Source: Peptoclostridium litorale DSM 5388
GTDB taxonomy: Bacteria; Bacillota; Clostridia; Peptostreptococcales; Peptostreptococcaceae
Reading direction: 5' to 3'
DNA length: 64,000 nt
NCBI RefSeq assembly: GCF_900141635.1
Contig: NZ_FSRH01000002.1
Span: forward strand, 124,001 to 188,000
Shown piece by piece: positions 9,588-18,096 of this stretch. The translations under genes were made by a program, and so were the position numbers. Position 1 is the first letter of the stretch. Every line of letters begins with the position of its first letter. Below the pieces are notes generated by a model. The model was not told where the DNA came from. It ran no database searches and worked only from the letters and a program-made list of their open reading frames with translations.

Positions 9588-10345
9588 CTTATTTTTTTCA
9601 TGAGTTCATCAAAACCATTAAAATCTATGGATTGATCTCCATCACAAAGCGCCATATCCGGCTGCGGGTGAACCTCTACCATGATTCCATCCGCCCCGCA
9701 GGCAAGACCCGCAAGTGACAGGGGTTCTATTAGATCCCTTCGCCCTGCCGCATGGCTGGGATCCACTATGACAGGCATTCCCGTAAGCTTTTTGACAATC
9801 GGAACGGCTGAAATATCAAGGGTATTTCTTGTACAGTCGCTGAAAGTCCTTATTCCCCTTTCGCAGAATATGACTTCCATATTTCCTTCGACAGCTATAT
9901 ATTCAGCAGCGCCTATCCATTCTTTTATGGTTGCACTTATGCCTCTTTTCAGGACAATAGGCTTGTCGAGTTTACCCACTTCTTTTAAAAGTGTAAAGTT
10001 TTGCATATTTCTTGAACCTATCTGTATTATGTCACAGGAATCATAAATCTTTTCAATATCCCTAACGTCCATGAGTTCTGTGACCACTTTTATTCCAACT
10101 TCTTTTCTTACGCTTTTCAGCATTTCAAGCCCCTCATCTTTAAGTCCCTGAAATGAAAAAGGCGATGTCCTGGGCTTAAAAGCCCCTCCTCTTAATATAT
10201 CCGCCCCGGAGTTTTTAACACTCTGAGCCGTCTGCTTGAGCTGGTCATAACTTTCTATGGTGCATGGTCCAGCTATTATAACTCTTCCATTTAAAATCCC
10301 GTCTTTAAACGAAATTTCTTTGCTGCTAAAAACATTTGAATCCAT
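9572..10345 (-). CDS. aroF: 3-deoxy-7-phosphoheptulonate synthase (DAHP synthase, short form)
   Basis: First step of the shikimate pathway, joining PEP and erythrose 4-phosphate. Visible motifs are [10 protein letters not shown] (PEP site), [31 protein letters not shown] and [10 protein letters not shown], typical of the KDO8P-synthase-like class. At 257 residues it lacks the N-terminal ferredoxin-like regulatory domain of Thermotoga-type enzymes and the chorismate mutase domain of some Bacilli. Feedback control through those domains is therefore not expected. The gene appears monocistronic, with its own promoter and terminator. Confidence 0.93.
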   Translation of the reverse strand: MDSNVFSSKEISFKDGILNGRVIIAGPCTIESYDQLKQTAQSVKNSGADILRGGAFKPRTSPFSFQGLKDEGLEMLKSVRKEVGIKVVTELMDVRDIEKIYDSCDIIQIGSRNMQNFTLLKEVGKLDKPIVLKRGISATIKEWIGAAEYIAVEGNMEVIFCERGIRTFSDCTRNTLDISAVPIVKKLTGMPVIVDPSHAAGRRDLIEPLSLAGLACGADGIMVEVHPQPDMALCDGDQSIDFNGFDELMKKIRRMGL

Positions 10346-10438
10346 CTACATACTCCCTTTGCAATCAAAACATTTTAGGAATATACCCATATATTCTATC
10401 GAAATATCATTTGGAATCAGATAAAATCCCATCATTAG

Positions 10439-10466
10439 ATTATATCATATTTCCATCAATTGTCCA
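10439..10466 (-). promoter_or_regulatory. sigma-A-like promoter for aroF
   Basis: On the minus strand TGGACA and TATAAT are separated by 16 bases, about 95 bases before the aroF ATG. No T-box or leader peptide was recognised between the promoter and the gene. Confidence 0.65.
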
Positions 10467-10478
10467 TACCCAAGGCCC

Positions 10479-11897
10479 TTAAAAAGTTGAAATTCCACTC
10501 CATTCCTGGAATCTGTAAATAAGCTTTTTAAGCAGGCTATTTTGTGCATATTCTTCGTATTCCAAAAGCTTCTCTTCTTCACCATCATAAAGAATTTTAA
10601 AATAATCATCTATTTGCGTGCTTATTCTGCTCCCCTCAGGCGATATTATCTTTATATCAGCTTCAAGGTTATAGCCTCTTATGTTCCTCCTCGTCATATT
10701 CGCAGAGCCTCCGAATATAGTATGCATCCCACTGCTTTTTACTGATATTAATTTGCTGTGAAACTGCTCTCCGCTGGTTTTATACCATTTTATACTGGCC
10801 TTTTCATTTGTCTTTTCAAATATTTCACTTGCCACAACCCTGTTTGGTATTCCGTTTTTTTCCCTTCCAAATGCATCCTTATTTGCATCCAGTACCAGAT
10901 TTAAGCTCACGCCTCGGTTTGAAGCCTTTACGAGCTCGTCTATAAGTTTTCTGTCAGAAAGGTAAAACATTGCAATATTTATCTCGTCACCATCTACTGT
11001 TTTAGATACAGCATCAGTCACTTCAGAGCCTATCTTCTCCTCTGTTATATACTGTATTCTTATGCTCTCTCCGGCACTTTCACTTATGCTGTTCTCTTTG
11101 TCGTATTCAATGCCCCTGTCAATATCCGACCAAGATGCTATAACATTTTCACCTGCAAGTATGTCATTTATCACGGATCCTTTTACTGCAAATGCTATGT
11201 TCGAGTGCCTTCCGCTTGCATCATGAGGGTTTGCCGAGCTTATAAGCGCTTCATTTTCCGTCGCCAACACCTTCCTGTGGTTCGCCTTGAAGTTTAAAAG
11301 CCTGAGATATGAGCTGAGCGTTACTTTTGGAGAATCCTTGCTAAATGGATTTGCAATCCATCCTCTTCCCCTTTCGATATCCCAGTTTAAAAATAGCCTC
11401 CAAAGCCCTGAATAAGCAGGATTTGAATCCTTCATCTTTTCAGTCTTTGTAAATACAACATCTATCCCTTCGGACTTTAGCCTCTCCATCATATCTGACT
11501 TATAAGACCCATAAAATGTATTTATTTCATCCGTTATGATGACTATCTCCATTTGCGGACTGCTCTTTTTCTTTTCTATGAGTTTTTGCACAAGCGCATT
11601 TGAAACATCGGGGTATGAATCCTTCCTGTCATATTCGTCATTAAACAGGAACATGTCCATTACTATGAAGCTATCCGCACTATCTATGATACTGTGAGCT
11701 TTTTCAAATATGTTTTGATCCATCACCTTGCCACCTTCTTTGTCGAATGTCAAATCATATAGAAATTCAACGTCGTCTTCCGTTACATTGTATATTGGAC
11801 TTGCAATAGATGTCCCCTGCGGCTGAGGAATAAGCACGCTGTATAAAAAGCTTACGCCCAGCAGTATTGAAAATATTTTAGTCTTTATATCTGCCAC
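10479..11897 (-). CDS. exported phospholipase D-like domain protein
   Basis: A 472-residue protein with an N-terminal hydrophobic segment (about residues 8-22), so probably membrane-anchored or secreted. Two PLD-type halves are visible. The first has NHRKVLATENEALISSANPHD, with Glu where the HxKxxxxD motif usually has Asp. The second has FHSKLISVKSSG...FGGSANMTRRN, with Lys at that position. The Ser/Asn parts of both motifs are kept. Nuclease, cardiolipin synthase-like or other transferase activity cannot be told. It begins (GTG) 3 bases after the J-domain gene stop, so the two are an operon. Confidence 0.8.
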   Translation of the reverse strand: MADIKTKIFSILLGVSFLYSVLIPQPQGTSIASPIYNVTEDDVEFLYDLTFDKEGGKVMDQNIFEKAHSIIDSADSFIVMDMFLFNDEYDRKDSYPDVSNALVQKLIEKKKSSPQMEIVIITDEINTFYGSYKSDMMERLKSEGIDVVFTKTEKMKDSNPAYSGLWRLFLNWDIERGRGWIANPFSKDSPKVTLSSYLRLLNFKANHRKVLATENEALISSANPHDASGRHSNIAFAVKGSVINDILAGENVIASWSDIDRGIEYDKENSISESAGESIRIQYITEEKIGSEVTDAVSKTVDGDEINIAMFYLSDRKLIDELVKASNRGVSLNLVLDANKDAFGREKNGIPNRVVASEIFEKTNEKASIKWYKTSGEQFHSKLISVKSSGMHTIFGGSANMTRRNIRGYNLEADIKIISPEGSRISTQIDDYFKILYDGEEEKLLEYEEYAQNSLLKKLIYRFQEWSGISTF

Positions 11898-11900
11898 TTC

Positions 11901-12842
11901 CTATCTTCTAGGGTTAAATTTAGACTCTTCCATAAGCATTGAATAAAGTTCCCTTTCCCTGTTTGAAAGCTTTGAAGGGTTTACTATTTTAATATTCATA
12001 TACCAGTCTCCCCTGTTTCCATTCATATCTCTGTATCCCATGGATTTTATCCTTATCTTCTCGTCTGTTTGCACCCCCTGAGGAATGGTGACGTTTATGC
12101 TCTTGTCAAAAAGATATAGCTTCACCTTGCATCCAAGTGCTGCCTCCCACGGCGAAAGTCTCATGTCCTTTATCACATCAAGTCCATCCAGTTTCATGCC
12201 CTTTTGCTCCTGTATGTGTATTTTAACATACAGGTCTCCATTTTTTTCAGAAGGCCCCCTTTCACCCTTCCCCTTTAGCTTTATCTTTTTACCGCTTAGT
12301 ATGCCTGATGGGATTTTGAGTGAAATGGTCTTTAGTCCTTCCAAAGTTCTAAGTGATACATTTTTTGTCACCCCGCTGTAGGCCTCCGATATGTCTATCC
12401 CAAGCTCGGCCTCGATGTCTTTTCCTCTTCGCTGCCTTCCCATCCCGGAAAATATATCATCCATATTGAAGTATCCAGACGCAAATGCACCTTCATCCCC
12501 AAAGAACATATCGAAAAAGTCACTGAAATCTCTGCTCTTTGACCCCGCAGTTTTTTGACTTTCCTTCCAGCTTCCAAATCCATATTTCGAGGGGTCAAAC
12601 TCATAGCCCTCACTAAATTTATAGCCGCTGCTCATATTGTCATACTTCGCCTTTTTCTTTTCATCTCCAAGCACTTCATATGCCTCATTTATCTCTTTGA
12701 ACTTTTCTTCTGACTCCTTGTTTCCCGCGTTTTTGTCCGGATGATATTTTTTGGCCAGTTTTCTATATGCCTTTTTTATTTCTTCTTTTTTTGCATTTTT
12801 TTCTAGTCCAAGTATTTTATAATAATCTTTATATTTCAACAT
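11901..12842 (-). CDS. DnaJ-like (CbpA type) J-domain co-chaperone
   Basis: The J domain starts at the N-terminus ([18 protein letters not shown] with the HPD triad). A Gly/Phe/Asp-rich linker follows ([17 protein letters not shown]) and then the C-terminal substrate-binding domains ([51 protein letters not shown]). The zinc-finger cysteines of canonical DnaJ are absent, so this is a type II/CbpA-like protein of about 313 residues. ATG 12842 has AAAGGAAG 5 bases upstream; the longer frame to 12878 is not supported. It acts with DnaK in protein folding. Confidence 0.9.
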   Translation of the reverse strand: MLKYKDYYKILGLEKNAKKEEIKKAYRKLAKKYHPDKNAGNKESEEKFKEINEAYEVLGDEKKKAKYDNMSSGYKFSEGYEFDPSKYGFGSWKESQKTAGSKSRDFSDFFDMFFGDEGAFASGYFNMDDIFSGMGRQRRGKDIEAELGIDISEAYSGVTKNVSLRTLEGLKTISLKIPSGILSGKKIKLKGKGERGPSEKNGDLYVKIHIQEQKGMKLDGLDVIKDMRLSPWEAALGCKVKLYLFDKSINVTIPQGVQTDEKIRIKSMGYRDMNGNRGDWYMNIKIVNPSKLSNRERELYSMLMEESKFNPRR

Positions 12843-13303
12843 ATCACTTCCTTTAACATATAAAATGACTCTCCCCATGCAAATTTACAATTTGACCTCC
12901 CAGATAAGCAATCCGGATATATAAAATATTATACCCCTATATTAGCCTCTCTTTCCACAATATACTTTGTTATTTTGATATCAATTTTTCGCATATAAAT
13001 TCAATCCGTATTATAATTTATCTTTAATTCAACCCACTCAGAATCAAATCAGATGTACCCGTTATGTGCAAATCAAAGCTGCATATAGCCAATTATGGTT
13101 CCAAATTGTGTCCGCCTAAAAACATTGAATTTTCTAAAAAATACAGTGCACACACAGTAAATTGTCTCAATTATTTTACTTTTCAAACTTATAATAAAAA
13201 TACCCCAAATCGATAAATCTATGTTATATTGTATACATCGATTCATATACAATAATTTCGAATTGTAAGTTTTATTTTTAACAAATTCTAAGGAGGACTA
13301 GAC
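12843..13303. promoter_or_regulatory. divergent regulatory region with inverted repeat before the FtsH-like gene
   Basis: This 461-base AT-rich gap holds no convincing gene. At 13227-13254 there is a perfect 9-bp inverted repeat TATTGTATA - 10 bases - TATACAATA, ending about 50 bases before the protease start, a likely operator for a dimeric regulator. It does not match CIRCE or the CtsR box as I know them. The strong ribosome site AAGGAGG lies 8 bases before ATG 13304. Confidence 0.55.
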
Positions 13304-14755
13304 ATGTTCAGCAAAGGGAAACAACTTTTAAGTCAATATTATTGCGAGCAAAGCCATTTTACTCATAGGGAAAATGTATTTTCCTCAAACAAAAAACAAA
13401 ATAAGAACAATGGCATGTATATGATGGATTCTGTTCCGAATGTGACTTTTAATGATATTGCAGGGCATGAAGAAGTTAAAAAGGATCTTCAGTTTATAAT
13501 AGATTTTCTAAAAAACCCTCAAAGATATAAAAAAATGGGTGCTAGAATGCCAAAAGGAATAATACTGTACGGACCTCCGGGAACCGGAAAAACCCTCCAC
13601 GCAAAGGCAATCGCCGGAACATCGGGAGTTCCATTCCTAACAGTTTCAGGCTCAGACTTTATGGAGAGATATGTAGGTGTTGGTGCCAAAAGAGTCAGAG
13701 AGCTTTTCAAGGAAGCAAGGGAAGCTGCACCATGCATAATATTCATAGATGAAATGGATGCTGTGGGTGGAAAACGAAACGAAAATTCAAACACCGAAAA
13801 AGACCATACCATAAACGCTCTTTTGACAGAGCTTGACGGCTTCAAATCCTCATGCGACAAAGACATAGTGGTTATAGGAGCCACAAACAGAATAGACATG
13901 CTCGATCCTGCGCTTACAAGAGCCGGAAGATTTGACAGGCACATTGCCATACCTCTTCCCGACTGCTGTGACAGGCTCGAAATAATCAAAGTGCATTCTA
14001 AAAACAAACCTATATCAAGCACTGTTGATCTGGAAAACCTGGCTAAAATTACAATAGGCTTTTCGGGGGCTGACATCGAAAATCTTCTCAACGAAAGTGC
14101 CATAATAGCCGCAAGCAGCGAAAAAAACGAAATTGACAACGATGATATCGAAAACGCCTTCTACAAAATCACCCTAAAGGGAAATAAAAAGAAGGTGGAC
14201 CATAGGCACAGGTTCGAACTTGAAATAGTTGCATGGCATGAAGCCGGACATGCTCTTGTAAACAAGCTCATTACAAAACAGAGCATCCCAAAAGTTACAA
14301 TAACTCCCTCTACATCCGGTTTTGGCGGTGTTACATTTATAATCCCCGAAAAGACAGGGCTTTTGACAAAGCGCGACCTAATAAATGAAGTAATGACGAG
14401 TTACGGCGGAAGAATAGGAGAATATCTGCTGACCAAAAATGAAGACCTAATCACAACCGGTGCAAGCCGCGATATAAAACAGGCCACTTCCAATATCATT
14501 AAAATAATAAAGGAATTTGGAATGACAGAAAAATTCGGAATGCTCTATATGGAGGGCATAAGGGATTTTAATCAAAACGAGATAGTCAAAGAGGCATCTT
14601 ACATATCCAAATCCATATATAGTGATACTCTCCAGCTTTTAATGGACAATTGTTCTGTGCTTGAAAAGATAGCAAAAGCTCTTATTGAAAAAGAGACTAT
14701 TTACGAGAGCGAACTTGACTTTATAATAAATTCACACATCAAAAAAACAGCCTGA
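13304..14755 (+). CDS. soluble FtsH-like AAA+ zinc metalloprotease
   Basis: An AAA+ ATPase joined to an M41 peptidase. Walker A is GPPGTGKT (90-97), Walker B IIFIDE (145-150), with the SRH region ATNRIDMLDPALTRAGRFDRH near 193-213. The zinc site is HEAGH (312-316), and GASRDI probably supplies the third ligand. At 483 residues it is well short of ordinary FtsH (about 600-650). The two N-terminal transmembrane segments and periplasmic domain are missing, so it should be cytosolic. Residues 1-45 are instead a polar tail with SQYYCEQSHFTHR, a pattern shared with the 73-residue protein at 17481-17702. It is transcribed alone on the plus strand and ends inside a bidirectional terminator. Confidence 0.93.
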   Translation: MFSKGKQLLSQYYCEQSHFTHRENVFSSNKKQNKNNGMYMMDSVPNVTFNDIAGHEEVKKDLQFIIDFLKNPQRYKKMGARMPKGIILYGPPGTGKTLHAKAIAGTSGVPFLTVSGSDFMERYVGVGAKRVRELFKEAREAAPCIIFIDEMDAVGGKRNENSNTEKDHTINALLTELDGFKSSCDKDIVVIGATNRIDMLDPALTRAGRFDRHIAIPLPDCCDRLEIIKVHSKNKPISSTVDLENLAKITIGFSGADIENLLNESAIIAASSEKNEIDNDDIENAFYKITLKGNKKKVDHRHRFELEIVAWHEAGHALVNKLITKQSIPKVTITPSTSGFGGVTFIIPEKTGLLTKRDLINEVMTSYGGRIGEYLLTKNEDLITTGASRDIKQATSNIIKIIKEFGMTEKFGMLYMEGIRDFNQNEIVKEASYISKSIYSDTLQLLMDNCSVLEKIAKALIEKETIYESELDFIINSHIKKTA

Positions 14756-14772
14756 CTACAGGCTGTTTTTTT
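14741..14772. terminator. bidirectional terminator containing both stop codons
   Basis: AAAAAACAGCCTG - ACTA - CAGGCTGTTTTTTT-type hairpin. The protease stop (TGA, 14753-14755) and the facing thioesterase stop (14756-14758) are adjacent in the loop region. The last four or five codons of both genes are encoded by the stem. Confidence 0.92.
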
Positions 14773-15184
14773 GATATAGAGCATTGATCTTCTGCCATAT
14801 ATGAGGATGGCTTTTTTTTATATTTAACACCTTGAAATCCTCGTCTATGAATGCATGAACAGTCTGACCCTTGGCGCACACAATCCCGTCGCTCTTTTTA
14901 CATATCTCATATCCAAATATGACCCTTGCTCCCGTAAGTTTTTCTATATATGTATTCAATATGAATTCTTCTTCATATTTAAGACCCTTTATATATTTGC
15001 AGCTACTTTCAGAAAGGGGGAGAAGAACTCCTTCCTCTTCCATCTGTGAATAGCTAACTCCACTCGACTTTATGTGCTCGCTCCTGCCTACTTCAAACCA
15101 TACATAGTATACTGAATGGTGTGCAACCCCCATATTATCAGTTTCAGCATATCTGACACTGAGATTCACTTGTGTTGAATGCAT
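14756..15184 (-). CDS. YbgC-like acyl-CoA thioesterase
   Basis: A 142-residue hot-dog-fold thioesterase. The catalytic-type motif RYAETDNMGVAHHSVYYVWFE near the N-terminus fits the 4-hydroxybenzoyl-CoA thioesterase/YbgC family, with the Asp in ETDNMG. It hydrolyses short or medium acyl-CoA or acyl-ACP esters; the substrate here is unknown. ATG 15184 has GGAGG 8 bases upstream. It converges with the FtsH-like gene. Confidence 0.9.
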   Translation of the reverse strand: MHSTQVNLSVRYAETDNMGVAHHSVYYVWFEVGRSEHIKSSGVSYSQMEEEGVLLPLSESSCKYIKGLKYEEEFILNTYIEKLTGARVIFGYEICKKSDGIVCAKGQTVHAFIDEDFKVLNIKKSHPHIWQKINALYQKNSL

Positions 15185-15278
15185 AAATCATACCTCCGAC
15201 CAGTTTCATTTTATAATTCGTAGCAATTGAACATGGCCAAAACACTTTGCTATGGACAGTTCACAGGACTATAGCTTT

Positions 15279-16106
15279 TTACCTTGTGGAATAAAAAATC
15301 ATGCCGTCTATGAATTTTTTAAGGTTTATCTTTCCACCTCTTTTACTCTTGCCTCTTATACTGTCCATTTCCCTTTTAACCTGCTCGAAATTATAAAGCC
15401 CATTTGAATATTCTGTAAAAGTATCATTCATATAGTCTTCTATACCTATGTTTGCAATATTGACCATTCCAACGGTGGCAGTCCTCCTTATCCTTTGCTC
15501 CATAGACTTTGGATTGTCTGTAAATTTAGCACAAAGCTCCTTTATGGTGTAGTCGTTCATGCTTTTTCCCGAATCTATAAGAAATTTAACTATGCTTATT
15601 ATGTCCTTGCTTCCTATTTCGCCCATTATCCCTATGCTTTTCATTACTTCCTTTATACGGTTCTCAATATCTTTTTTAGGTTCATCCTTTGGAGCTCCAC
15701 TATCAAAGAATCTTTGTATTTGATTAAATGTCCTTTTCATCTCAAACTGGCTTTTAACCTTGTTTATTATGTTCTCCACCTCAACTGCATTGACAGGCTT
15801 GTATATATAGTATTCCACACCCTTTTCATACGCTTTTGCTATCATGTCCTTTGATGCGACCTGCGAAATCATTATAAACTGTATATGCGCAAGCTCCCTT
15901 TTCAAATGCCCGACAAGAGATATGCCGTCCATTCCAGGCATTAGAAGATCCACAAGAACCATGTCCGGATTGACATCCCTTATTTCCTCTATTGCCTGCT
16001 CTCCGTCCTGGCAATAACCCACTACCCTGCCAAGCGCCCTGTCTTCCACTATCCTTTTTAGTATTCTTATTATATTCATATCGTCTTCGACTATGAAAAT
16101 ATTCAA
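15279..16106 (-). CDS. GlnL/YcbB-type response regulator
   Basis: The receiver domain opens NIFIVEDDMNI and has the phospho-acceptor Asp in MVLVDLLMPGMDG, with the conserved Lys in YIYKPVN. The C-terminal domain (about 150-275) resembles the YcbB domain of Bacillus GlnL (VMKSIGIMGEIGSKDI, SMEQRIRRTA). In B. subtilis this regulator, with GlnK, controls glutamine use; in clostridia homologues sit near amino acid carriers. The start is TTG 16106, with GGAGGTG inside the end of the kinase gene; the longer frame upstream overlaps that gene. About 275 residues. Confidence 0.88.
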   Translation of the reverse strand: MNIFIVEDDMNIIRILKRIVEDRALGRVVGYCQDGEQAIEEIRDVNPDMVLVDLLMPGMDGISLVGHLKRELAHIQFIMISQVASKDMIAKAYEKGVEYYIYKPVNAVEVENIINKVKSQFEMKRTFNQIQRFFDSGAPKDEPKKDIENRIKEVMKSIGIMGEIGSKDIISIVKFLIDSGKSMNDYTIKELCAKFTDNPKSMEQRIRRTATVGMVNIANIGIEDYMNDTFTEYSNGLYNFEQVKREMDSIRGKSKRGGKINLKKFIDGMIFYSTR

Positions 16107-16107
16107 T

Positions 16108-17376
16108 TTAGCACACCTCCAGCTTCTCTTTTTCAATTTCAATTATGAATTCGGTTCCTGTCTTTCTTTCTGGGTTCAGCCTTATGATACCCTCAAACTG
16201 CTTTTCTACAATGTCCTTTACAAGACTGAGTCCAAGCCCCCTGTTTATCTGTCCGGTATTATAGTCTATTTTCGTCGAGAATCCCGGTGTAAATATAAGG
16301 GGTTTCTCATTTTCATCTATCCCGCAGCCATTATCAGAAACTTTAAATACATGCAAATTCTCTTCGCACAGATGTAAAAATACTATTTTGCCTTTGATGT
16401 CACCGTCTATGGCCTCCATGGCATTGACTATTAGGTTTCTAAATATGGACATTAACTGATAGTGCTTTTCGGTATAAAAACTATTGCCGCATTTGAATTC
16501 AATCGATATTCCCCGCCCCTTTATTGCCGCCTCCATTATCATGCTGTCGTTGAGTATCTTTATTATGTCCTTAAAGTCCATACCTGAGTCCTTGAGCTTG
16601 TTTTCTATTATCCCTTCCACCCCTCTGAATATAAGCCCGTACTCCTTCTTTATCTCGTGGACGTCTTTTGCTATGTCGACAGACATTTGAGCCCATCTGT
16701 CTTCATCCTTTCCGCTGTTTATCTTTTCAAAGAGGGAATATGCATTAGACATTACATTTTCGATATTATCCATGTTTTTTTGCATCCAGTACATCTCTGT
16801 CTTGAGCTGTGATATTATCCAGAGTAGTTTTCTGTACCTCTCCTCGTGGTCCTGGTTAAGTATAAGCATCCTGTAGTACTTAAGAGCCAGTATGAACACG
16901 CAGACCATGAACGTTCTCACCAGGGCTATTAGAAATAATACTCCTACTATTTCAAATTTAGGTTCTAGCATCTCCCAGTTTATTCTGACATACATCTCCA
17001 TGAGATTAGAAAAAAAGTCACACAGCACAAGATTTATAAAAAAACGCTTCATTTTAAATGGAGAGCTGTTTTCATTGAGTATATGGTAAAACACTCCATA
17101 TCCCATGTAAAAAAAGAGTTCTGGAAAATATGAATCTATTGCCGGCGCATACTCTCCATGTCTGAGTCCAAACACAAAAATTCTCAGCCCATATACAAAT
17201 AGCGCCGAGAGTATTCCTGTTTGCGAAGGATTCAAATTCTTAAAAAAAGTCAAAAGTATCGGAAACAATATTATAGCCACAGAGATATTAAAATCTGAAA
17301 CAAAAATTTTTATATATATCTGTGACGTAAGAGCAACTATGGCGGCTACCGTTAGCATTTTTTTCAGATTATCCAT
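16108..17376 (-). CDS. GlnK/YcbA-type membrane sensor histidine kinase
   Basis: About 422 residues. Five or so hydrophobic segments occupy residues 1-185, and a dimerisation helix with MYWMQKNMDNIENVMSNAY and an HATPase domain follow. N box FRNLIVNAMEAI, G boxes VSDNGCGIDENE and NRGLGLSLVKDI are clear. The phospho-acceptor His is not in a classical SHELRTP box, as in the LytS/GlnK/Spo0B-type kinases. ATG 17376 is favoured because AGGGG lies 8 bases before it. The kinase lies downstream of the 73-residue gene and a perfect hairpin, so readthrough from the glycine riboswitch promoter could reach it. The ligand is unknown; an amino acid is plausible. Confidence 0.88.
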   Translation of the reverse strand: MDNLKKMLTVAAIVALTSQIYIKIFVSDFNISVAIILFPILLTFFKNLNPSQTGILSALFVYGLRIFVFGLRHGEYAPAIDSYFPELFFYMGYGVFYHILNENSSPFKMKRFFINLVLCDFFSNLMEMYVRINWEMLEPKFEIVGVLFLIALVRTFMVCVFILALKYYRMLILNQDHEERYRKLLWIISQLKTEMYWMQKNMDNIENVMSNAYSLFEKINSGKDEDRWAQMSVDIAKDVHEIKKEYGLIFRGVEGIIENKLKDSGMDFKDIIKILNDSMIMEAAIKGRGISIEFKCGNSFYTEKHYQLMSIFRNLIVNAMEAIDGDIKGKIVFLHLCEENLHVFKVSDNGCGIDENEKPLIFTPGFSTKIDYNTGQINRGLGLSLVKDIVEKQFEGIIRLNPERKTGTEFIIEIEKEKLEVC

Positions 17377-17409
17377 AAACATTTCCCCTTATAAATTCTC
17401 TCTATAATG

Positions 17410-17449
17410 ACTGACAGCTTGAGAAGATTAACCTCCTCAAGCTGTCAGT
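17410..17449. other. perfect 14-bp hairpin between the small gene and the kinase
   Basis: Arms ACTGACAGCTTGAG and CTCAAGCTGTCAGT pair perfectly around a 12-base loop. No U-tract follows on either strand, so it is not a standard terminator. It could be an RNA processing or stabilising element that separates expression of the small gene from the kinase, or a protein-binding site. Confidence 0.75.
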
Positions 17450-17480
17450 ATATCAAAAGTTTTGCACTTTGTACATTTAA

Positions 17481-17702
17481 TTAGGCAACTTTTTTGTAAT
17501 TTTTATCTGATTTGCAACCTGCAGTGTTTGATGTCTTTCTTCCTCCATAAAAATAGTCAAGCTCATCATAAAGTTCAGCCATGTTCTTTTTAAATTTTGT
17601 CCATTTCAAATTACCTTCTCCAGAAGATTTTTTGAAACGTGAAGTGAAATGCTCCTGCTCCTTGTAATACTCGCTCATAATATCCATGAATTTCTTTAAC
17701 AT
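17481..17702 (-). CDS. 73-aa protein sharing its N-terminus with the FtsH-like protease
   Basis: Not a family I can name. The residues 10-22 region reads SEYYKEQEHFTSR, followed by a basic stretch, a helix KKNMAELYDELDYFYGG and a Lys-rich tail with one Cys. Compared with the protease at 13304, residues 1, 4, 10, 12, 13, 15, 16, 18, 19, 20 and 22 are identical with no gap. ATG 17702 has AAGGAGGAG 5 bases upstream. It is the first gene after the tandem glycine riboswitch and terminator, and is followed by the 14-bp hairpin and the two-component genes. No signal peptide or membrane segment is seen. I infer a soluble partner, adaptor or co-targeted protein of the protease. Confidence 0.8.
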   Translation of the reverse strand: MLKKFMDIMSEYYKEQEHFTSRFKKSSGEGNLKWTKFKKNMAELYDELDYFYGGRKTSNTAGCKSDKNYKKVA

Positions 17703-17795
17703 CTTAACTCCTCCTTATATAATCATTTTTTTATTTATATGCATATTCATATATCCGTCTATAAAAAACTACAAAATACAAAACACGAATGTTAT

Positions 17796-18040
17796 TTAAA
17801 ACCCAAAAGGACAGGTGTATAAATAAGCATATAAATTTCCTATGCCAATTTATACCCTGTCCTTTTATCTGAAAGTTTCCCCGACTAATCAGGTTTCTTC
17901 TTCGATGCCCTTTTATAAAGAGTCTCTCCAGGGGTGTGTCCTGCCATTGTATTTTGACCTGAAAGTTTCGAAATAGATCATTAGCCAATTCTATTCCTTG
18001 CTTCGTTGGTTACCCTTTCGGATATCTCCAATGACATTCA
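17796..18040 (-). ncRNA. tandem glycine riboswitch with expression-platform terminator
   Basis: On the minus strand, aptamer 1 (about 18036-17940) has CATTGGAGA ... GAAACTTTCAGG ... CAATGG. Aptamer 2 (about 17936-17855) has CCCCTGGAGAGA ... GGCATCGAAG ... GAAACTTTCAGATAAAAGG ... ACAGGG. These are the conserved gcvT-element blocks. The closing strand AAAAGGACAGG of aptamer 2 can instead pair with CCTGTCCTTTT (17805-17815) to make a terminator ending in TTTT. Glycine binding should hold the P1 helix and block the terminator, so this is probably an ON switch. The next gene is the 73-residue protein, not a glycine cleavage gene. Some aptamer positions are degenerate. Confidence 0.88.
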
Positions 18041-18096
18041 ACCACAAATATGTTTTTTTATTTCAGTATGCCGACTTTATTGTTTAAGCTTCAATA

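Noticed and set aside
17731-17988. An 85-codon open frame on the minus strand
   Set aside because: It lies entirely within the glycine riboswitch and its terminator, has no ribosome site, and its sequence is the translation of conserved RNA motifs.
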